64,000 bases of DNA from Bacteroidota bacterium. Lineage in GTDB: Bacteria > Bacteroidota > Ignavibacteria > Kryptoniales > JAKASW01. This document shows positions 59,951 to 64,000 of this stretch, one piece after another. The stretch spans positions 1 to 64,000 of the forward strand of contig JAJZVO010000016.1 in NCBI GenBank assembly GCA_021845665.1, in the 5' to 3' direction. Every line of letters starts with the position of its first letter. Position 1 is the first letter of the stretch. Below the pieces are notes generated by a model. It did not search any database, was not told the DNA's origin, and was given only the letters and a program-made list of their open reading frames with translations. Both the position numbers and the translations under genes were made by a program.

Positions 59951-61315
59951 ATGAAAGCTTCGCTATTCAATATCTTCACGACAGATTCACGAACCCAAGA
60001 AGTGCTCCTCTTTAACTCTCTATACGGTAGTGTCACAGTGTGGGATAAATCAGAATTTCAACTCGCTGAACGAATTCTGAAAGATCCAGCGGAAAAAGCA
60101 GTTGGTTCATCAGCAAATGTCATTACTGACCAGCTGATAAGAAACAAATACCTTGTGGAAGATGATATAGATGAAATGGAGATCGTCACGAGAAGAAAGC
60201 TCCGTGGAATCGAAGATTCAAACAGACTGGATATCGTTGTAATGCCGAATATGACGTGCAACTTTGCGTGTCCGTATTGCTATGAATCCCATCAACCATC
60301 GGCATTCATGAAAGAAGAGACTGAGCGATCATTGAAGCGATGGCTAACTAAGGAAGTACCAAAATTTAAAGTCCTGTTCGTGAGTTGGTTCGGTGGTGAA
60401 CCGCTCCTTAGTTATGGTCAAATTGTTTCAGTAGGGAGGCACGTCAGGAAGATTTGTGAGCAGCACAATGTTGGACTTCTGATGAATATTACCACCAACG
60501 GTTATCTGTTAAACGAGACGAGGGTAAAAGAACTTACCAAACTTGGATTCTTAAACTATCAGTTCACCGTTGATGGGCCACCGGATGTTCACAACAGGAC
60601 GAGGATCTTGAAGAATGGCAAGGGCACTTTCGCAAGAATTTTCAGGAACATCATGCTTCTTCTTAAAGCCCATGAGGAAGTATTGATATCGCTGAGAGTG
60701 AATTTCAATCACACAAATCTTCATTCAATTCCAGAGCTTCTGCGTCTTTTCCCGGATGGTGTTCGGCCTAGGCTGAAAATCGTTTACGAACCGATTTTCG
60801 GAGAGAAATGCCTGAGTGCCACGGACAATATTCCAAGTGAGGAGATATCGTCCTCGATGATCGAGTATTATCGTCTGGCAAAAGAATTAGGGTATGACGT
60901 CACTATTGGAAACATTGGGACGGGGAAACTGGTCTACTGTTTTGCCGAACGGGAGAATCAATTCGTATTCAACTACAATGGCGATATTTTCAAGTGCACG
61001 GTCAATTCGTTTGGCTCCGAGGCGCGGCTTGGTCATCTGAACGATGATGGGTTGGTTATTCGCGACGAGCAGCAATGGGATAAATGGGTTGGGATGCCGC
61101 TGTTTGAGGAGAAGTGCAAGGGGTGCAAGTTCTTACCGATCTGCATGGGCGGTTGCAGGAAGTCGAGGCTCGAACACGGAACTACTGGCAGCTTCTGTAA
61201 CCTTGTACCTACCAACACCTCATTTGCCTTGAAAGAAATCGCTTTCGGGAAGTTCGATGAGGTGCTCTATAATGTGAACACAACAGATTCAAATCTTCGC
61301 TTTGGCATAGGTTGA
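59951..61315 (+). CDS. Radical SAM/SPASM peptide maturase
   Basis: 454 residues from ATG; a TTG 12 codons upstream is possible. The N-terminus (EVLLFNSLYGSVTVWDKSEF) resembles the leader region of peptide-modifying radical SAM enzymes. MTCNFACPYCYESHQ gives Cys103-x3-Cys-x2-Cys for the SAM cluster, SWFGGEPLLSYG the glycine motif, and TTNGYLL strand 4. The SPASM domain is complete: C-x13-G-x4-C (CFAERENQ to DIFKC), C-x2-C-x5-C-x3-C (CKGCKFLPICMGGC) and a final FC, enough for two auxiliary clusters. A Cys-rich 46-residue ORF follows 71 bp later and is the probable substrate. Cross-link chemistry cannot be predicted. Confidence 0.9.
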   Translation: MKASLFNIFTTDSRTQEVLLFNSLYGSVTVWDKSEFQLAERILKDPAEKAVGSSANVITDQLIRNKYLVEDDIDEMEIVTRRKLRGIEDSNRLDIVVMPNMTCNFACPYCYESHQPSAFMKEETERSLKRWLTKEVPKFKVLFVSWFGGEPLLSYGQIVSVGRHVRKICEQHNVGLLMNITTNGYLLNETRVKELTKLGFLNYQFTVDGPPDVHNRTRILKNGKGTFARIFRNIMLLLKAHEEVLISLRVNFNHTNLHSIPELLRLFPDGVRPRLKIVYEPIFGEKCLSATDNIPSEEISSSMIEYYRLAKELGYDVTIGNIGTGKLVYCFAERENQFVFNYNGDIFKCTVNSFGSEARLGHLNDDGLVIRDEQQWDKWVGMPLFEEKCKGCKFLPICMGGCRKSRLEHGTTGSFCNLVPTNTSFALKEIAFGKFDEVLYNVNTTDSNLRFGIG

Positions 61316-61386
61316 CAGCCGATGACTTTGTTTTCAATGAAGCGTTGGTTAAAATATAGGGTGAAATCAAAGAGGAGAATATCGCC

Positions 61387-61527
61387 ATGAAGCTAATTGC
61401 AAAACCGAAGGATGAAAAGAAAATTCTCGCCTCAGTGAGTAAGAAAGCAAGTAAGAAGAAAATCCTCAAAGAGATCGAAGCCAAATCGGAGTGTTGCGTA
61501 AATCACCTCTGTGGCTGTTCCAAATAG
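61387..61527 (+). CDS. Candidate RiPP precursor peptide, Cys-rich C-terminus
   Basis: 46-residue ORF absent from the ORF track because of its size. GAGGAG lies about ten bases before the ATG. The first 34 residues are a Lys-rich amphipathic leader (KKILASVSKKASKKKILKEI), and the core ends CCVNHLCGCSK, with four cysteines in the last eleven residues. Leader-plus-core layout and position just after a SPASM maturase are what a ribosomally made, thioether-type peptide would show. There is no GG site. A cytoplasmic metal-binding peptide is the alternative. No homologue comes to mind. Confidence 0.7.
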   Translation: MKLIAKPKDEKKILASVSKKASKKKILKEIEAKSECCVNHLCGCSK

Positions 61528-61546
61528 GCCGCGTTATCAGGTCTAG

Positions 61547-62242
61547 TCAGTGTTTTCTTCTCCGGGGAGGGTGTGAGTCTGTAAAATCTGAGACCTTTCT
61601 CCAGTATCTGAAAAGAATGCGATTTTCTTTCTGGATCATCTTGCCAATGTTCAGTGGGGTAACTTGTGAGTATTGACAAAAGTAGTAACGCCATATGTTC
61701 TCTTTTGATGGGTTGGTAAGAAGAAACTTCACATGCTTCCAGTGAAAGCTTTGCAAGAAAACCAAGATTCTTGGGTGGTCCGTAAGGTCGTAATTGTTCA
61801 AGACCCAGCGAATGTTCCGAGCCATATACCGCTCCCGCAGATAGATTCTTGCCCACCATAGCCATCCTCTGGGCCCTCGGCGGTACATGTTCCGATGCAG
61901 CGCGTCTGAATAGCGCACAAGTTCGCTTGGAGCATCTACGCTGTAAAGAAAAACTTGGCGGCCATTTTCCCATAGTCTAACGACATTCTCTAAAGTCTTG
62001 ATATCCGATGCAACCCACGGATCAACGCGCGAAATGTCCCTCAGCTTTTTTTGAAGATTTCGGATTGCCTTAAGCGGTTTACTTCCTGGTTTGAACTTAT
62101 TGATTGGCCATGATGGTACATTGGCATCGGACGGATATTCAAAGAGAATGATATCCGGCTTCAATCTCAAAACAGCTCTCGCCTGGCGTAGATCAACTTC
62201 GTTTCCTTCCCGGCAATTGACTTGTGTATATCGTGGGGTCAA
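61547..62242 (-). CDS. TraB/ChaN (Tiki, EreA-like) superfamily protein, possible damaged start
   Basis: 231 residues from a TTG. VNCREGNEVDLRQARAVLRL then KPDIILFEYPSD resembles the opening of TraB/ChaN folds, where an His-Glu loop precedes a strand ending in E-x-P. IYLRERYMARNIRWVLNNY is the conserved R-x3-M-A-x2-I helix and RILVFLQSFHWKHVKFLL the strand with the late His. The usual early His is not visible. An ATG with a purine-rich site lies just upstream in another frame (MKTVDPTIYTS), suggesting a one-base frameshift near 62230 or a truncated N-terminus. It converges on the peptide gene with 19 bp between. A role in peptide processing or immunity is speculative. Confidence 0.4.
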   Translation of the reverse strand: MTPRYTQVNCREGNEVDLRQARAVLRLKPDIILFEYPSDANVPSWPINKFKPGSKPLKAIRNLQKKLRDISRVDPWVASDIKTLENVVRLWENGRQVFLYSVDAPSELVRYSDALHRNMYRRGPRGWLWWARIYLRERYMARNIRWVLNNYDLTDHPRILVFLQSFHWKHVKFLLTNPSKENIWRYYFCQYSQVTPLNIGKMIQKENRILFRYWRKVSDFTDSHPPRRRKH

Positions 62243-62437
62243 CAGTCTTCATGATACTTTCTCATGTGTTTTTTACAAGTGATTATCCCGTTAAACAGCG
62301 CCCATCATAGTCCAATTCATACCGAGATCAGGGGAGGGGCAGAGAAATTGCCCCTTCAGCGAACTTCGCCGCCGTTACGCGCCCGTGGTTCCCCGGATAT
62401 GATGGTCTCCAGTTCATCACAAGAAAGGAGACAAGAA

Positions 62438-63151
62438 ATGGGAATCACGATCCACTATGCAGGGAAGGCGAAAAGCCCTGAGGCAATCGGCGAACTCACG
62501 AAAGTCATATCTGAAAGGGCAGAGGCACTTCATTGGCAATCGAAATCGGTTGACCAGGACCTGAAAGGAAGGTTTTACCCGAGCTGGGGACATGGTTATG
62601 GTTACATCCCTTCGGCTGAGGAATCGAAAAGGAGCAATGTTGAGTTCTTCCCTAAGATGGTCACGCCAGAATGCAACGGCCTCTTCAGGATATTTGACAC
62701 GCAATACGCGGAGGGGATACGGGAAGGCTTCAGTGCCGGACTGTGGCCTAAGTTCAGCATCGACACCCACGTCAGGGGCATCATCCTTTATCCTCACGAG
62801 AAGTGCGAAGAAGTCAGGTTCATCTTCAATATGAAGTCGCTCGACCTCGTACATTATGAATGGTCAGAGAATAACTCAGGCGTCATCCACGGCTATAGCA
62901 CGTGCTGGTCGAAGACCCAGTTCGCCGGATTCAAAATCCATGTCCTTGTTTGTGAGACAATCCGGCTTGCCGAGAAGTACGTCGATTTCTCCATGATCAA
63001 GGACGAAGCGGGATACTACCACACGCGAGACCTCATGGTCGGCATCAAGAACTTCAACGAGATGTTGTCGTCGATAAAGAAGATGGAAAAGTTCCTGAAC
63101 GAGATTGGCAAGAACTTCGGGTTGCGGGCGACGATGGGGGATAGTGAATAG
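62438..63151 (+). CDS. Conserved hypothetical protein (cargo gene)
   Basis: 237 residues from the ATG behind AAAGGAGAC, 58 codons inside the ORF-track start, whose extra part overlaps non-coding sequence. It begins MGITIHYAGKAKSPEAIGEL, which I recall as the start of an uncharacterised bacterial family with this GIxIHYxG opening. RGIILYPHEKCEEVRFIFNM in the middle and SMIKDEAGYYHTRDL near the end are further ordered segments. No signal peptide or membrane helix. Function unknown. It is followed at once by a strong hairpin terminator, so it is probably transcribed alone. Confidence 0.6.
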   Translation: MGITIHYAGKAKSPEAIGELTKVISERAEALHWQSKSVDQDLKGRFYPSWGHGYGYIPSAEESKRSNVEFFPKMVTPECNGLFRIFDTQYAEGIREGFSAGLWPKFSIDTHVRGIILYPHEKCEEVRFIFNMKSLDLVHYEWSENNSGVIHGYSTCWSKTQFAGFKIHVLVCETIRLAEKYVDFSMIKDEAGYYHTRDLMVGIKNFNEMLSSIKKMEKFLNEIGKNFGLRATMGDSE

Positions 63152-63156
63152 CAGCA

Positions 63157-63195
63157 AGGAGCCTCACCAAACGATGGTGAGGCTCCTATTTCTTC
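63157..63195 (+). terminator. Rho-independent terminator
   Basis: AGGAGCCTCACC and GGTGAGGCTCCT form a perfect twelve-pair stem around AAACGAT, followed by ATTTCTTCTTC. It starts six bp after the stop of the conserved hypothetical gene. Confidence 0.85.
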
Positions 63196-63405
63196 TTCGC
63201 CTTGGTTTCGAAAGTTCCCTGCATCCATGGCAGTGCGACAGGACATTTGCGGGTGTTTCCCGAACCACACTGGAACACTTGACTCTTTTTCCAAAAGTGC
63301 ACAATTTAAGTGTATTGAAAGTGCCCCTTAGATCGTCTCAGTCAAGAGTTATTCTGCATAGATAAGTGTGGGTCGCGGTTTGAAGTTTCACCAGGTGGCG
63401 AGAGA

Positions 63406-64000
63406 ATGATGCCTGGAGAATCTCAAGAGAGGAAGGGAACGTATGGCAATTACAGTGAGCATCCTGGCACCACCGACCAGCCGGATACCGGACGTACTAA
63501 GGCATGGGAGCCCTCTCCTATGACATCGCTTACGCCATCGTCTTCAAGGGGCGGTAATCGCAGAGCCGCCCTGAATTTCGATAGGATTGTCGCGCTGCTC
63601 CTCGCCGTTGTCTTTGTCATCGTAGGTGGCAGGAGCCTCGTGAAGAGCCTTGCATCGACAGGTGAACAGTCGCATTCGCCGGTGTCAACCCTGAACCCGG
63701 CGAGACAAGCTTTGATAAAGGCGCTTGCTTATTATGGCGCATCCCTTGGTCCAGATAGCCGTCGTATCCTTACCGATTATTTGAAAGCGAATGTTAATGT
63801 CAACGAATTCATCTCTGGTCAATCGCTTCTCGACATAGCGACGGAATGCGGATATTCCGATATCGTGGCCGACCTTTTGAATCGCGGTGCCAATCCGAAT
63901 CTGCGAGATCTCGGATGGACCCCTCTCTACTCCGCCTGCGAGAAGGACAACTACCAGATTGCGGCGATGCTCATCGAGTACGGCGCTGAGGTCAATGAGT
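63406..64000 (+). CDS. Membrane-anchored ankyrin-repeat protein, 3' end outside window
   Basis: Open frame to the right edge, about 198 codons, not listed in the ORF track. Paired ATGs at 63406 and 63409 precede a polar, Gly/Ser/Thr-rich segment of some 55 residues (MPGESQERKGTYGNYSEHPG). A single membrane helix follows (IVALLLAVVFVIVGG). Then come ankyrin repeats: GQSLLDIATECGYSDIVADL, LNRGANPNLRDLGWTPLYSA and IAAMLIEYGAEVNE. The topology puts the repeats outside the cytoplasm or in the periplasm. Ankyrins mediate protein binding; cargo or defence roles on an integrative element are possible but unsupported. ATG at 63520 is a shorter alternative start. Confidence 0.7.
   Translation, partial: MMPGESQERKGTYGNYSEHPGTTDQPDTGRTKAWEPSPMTSLTPSSSRGGNRRAALNFDRIVALLLAVVFVIVGGRSLVKSLASTGEQSHSPVSTLNPARQALIKALAYYGASLGPDSRRILTDYLKANVNVNEFISGQSLLDIATECGYSDIVADLLNRGANPNLRDLGWTPLYSACEKDNYQIAAMLIEYGAEVNE

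Larger units (their letters stand above)
58361..64000. mobile_element. Integrative element inserted in yifB (left part only)
   Basis: The region begins at the yifB break and carries a large serine recombinase at its edge. It then carries cargo unlike the housekeeping genes to its left: a radical SAM maturase with a small peptide, a TraB-like gene, a conserved hypothetical and an ankyrin gene. The stretch 59880-62280 is visibly richer in A and T than neighbours. The expected rest of yifB (starting with a Pro-Cys-Gly coding stretch) does not appear before base 64000, so the right boundary lies outside. Confidence 0.7.

Noticed and set aside
61327-61390. 22-codon ORF (MTLFSMKRWLKY...) ending in the ATGA of the Cys-rich peptide gene
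   Set aside because: No ribosome site and basic low-complexity content; most likely chance, although translational coupling cannot be excluded.
62335-62355. AGGGGCA/TGCCCCT hairpin upstream of the conserved hypothetical gene
   Set aside because: Seven-pair stem with no T-run on either strand and no conserved context; left uncalled.

Overview
The window looks like a chromosomal segment of a member of the Bacteroidota/Chlorobiota side of the FCB group, most plausibly an Ignavibacteria-like lineage. This is an inference. It rests on type IX secretion parts (a PorU-like fragment, PorV, and two exported proteins with T9SS C-terminal tails), several PorV/PorQ-type barrels, a DUF4402 protein, a SAM-I riboswitch in front of metY-metX, and frequent GTG/TTG starts with recognisable Shine-Dalgarno sites. 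No 16S or ribosomal protein gene is present to confirm the placement.

Layout. 1-8858: a decayed PorU-like fragment, porV, an M6-like exported protein that has lost its HExxH residues, a gluzincin/beta-propeller/barrel protein and a DUF5683-like protein, all on the plus strand and mostly overlapping. 8970-11254 (minus): a metallophosphoesterase and ispE. 11481-20310: a saccharolytic set (GH38 alpha-mannosidase, acyl-CoA ligase, GH36 alpha-galactosidase, glucose-dehydrogenase-like enzyme). 20712-26794: two lipid-type glycosyltransferases, a hybrid histidine kinase, and a DUF4402 secreted protein behind a near-consensus sigma-54 promoter. 27120-32166: nadE, rsmI, a CDP-alcohol phosphatidyltransferase, inositol-phosphate synthase, an ECF sigma factor and an envelope protein. 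32160-38836 (minus, except the tRNA): GH57, rimO, tRNA-Thr(CGT), and three related barrel genes of which one is truncated and one carries an in-frame amber codon. 39087-43925: a YpdA-like reductase, an ornithine cyclodeaminase-family enzyme, rlmN, adk and a barrel protein. 44071-50406: an exported subtilase, a deoxyribosyltransferase-like protein, and the SAM riboswitch with metY-metX. 50534-56653: a REC-PAS-kinase/NtrC-type regulator pair followed by gltX and glnS. 56654-57304: a gene-free stretch with a large imperfect inverted repeat.

From about 58361 to the right edge the window enters a mobile element. yifB/comM is cut at its conserved AAMNP segment by a large serine recombinase gene that reads into the target gene. 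Behind it lie a textbook radical SAM/SPASM peptide maturase and, 71 bp downstream, a 46-residue ORF missing from the ORF track whose tail is CCVNHLCGCSK. Then come a TraB/ChaN-like protein, a conserved hypothetical and the start of a membrane-anchored ankyrin protein. The maturase plus Cys-rich peptide is the best candidate for an undescribed system: a RiPP locus carried as cargo on an integrative element. The other end of the element is not in the window.
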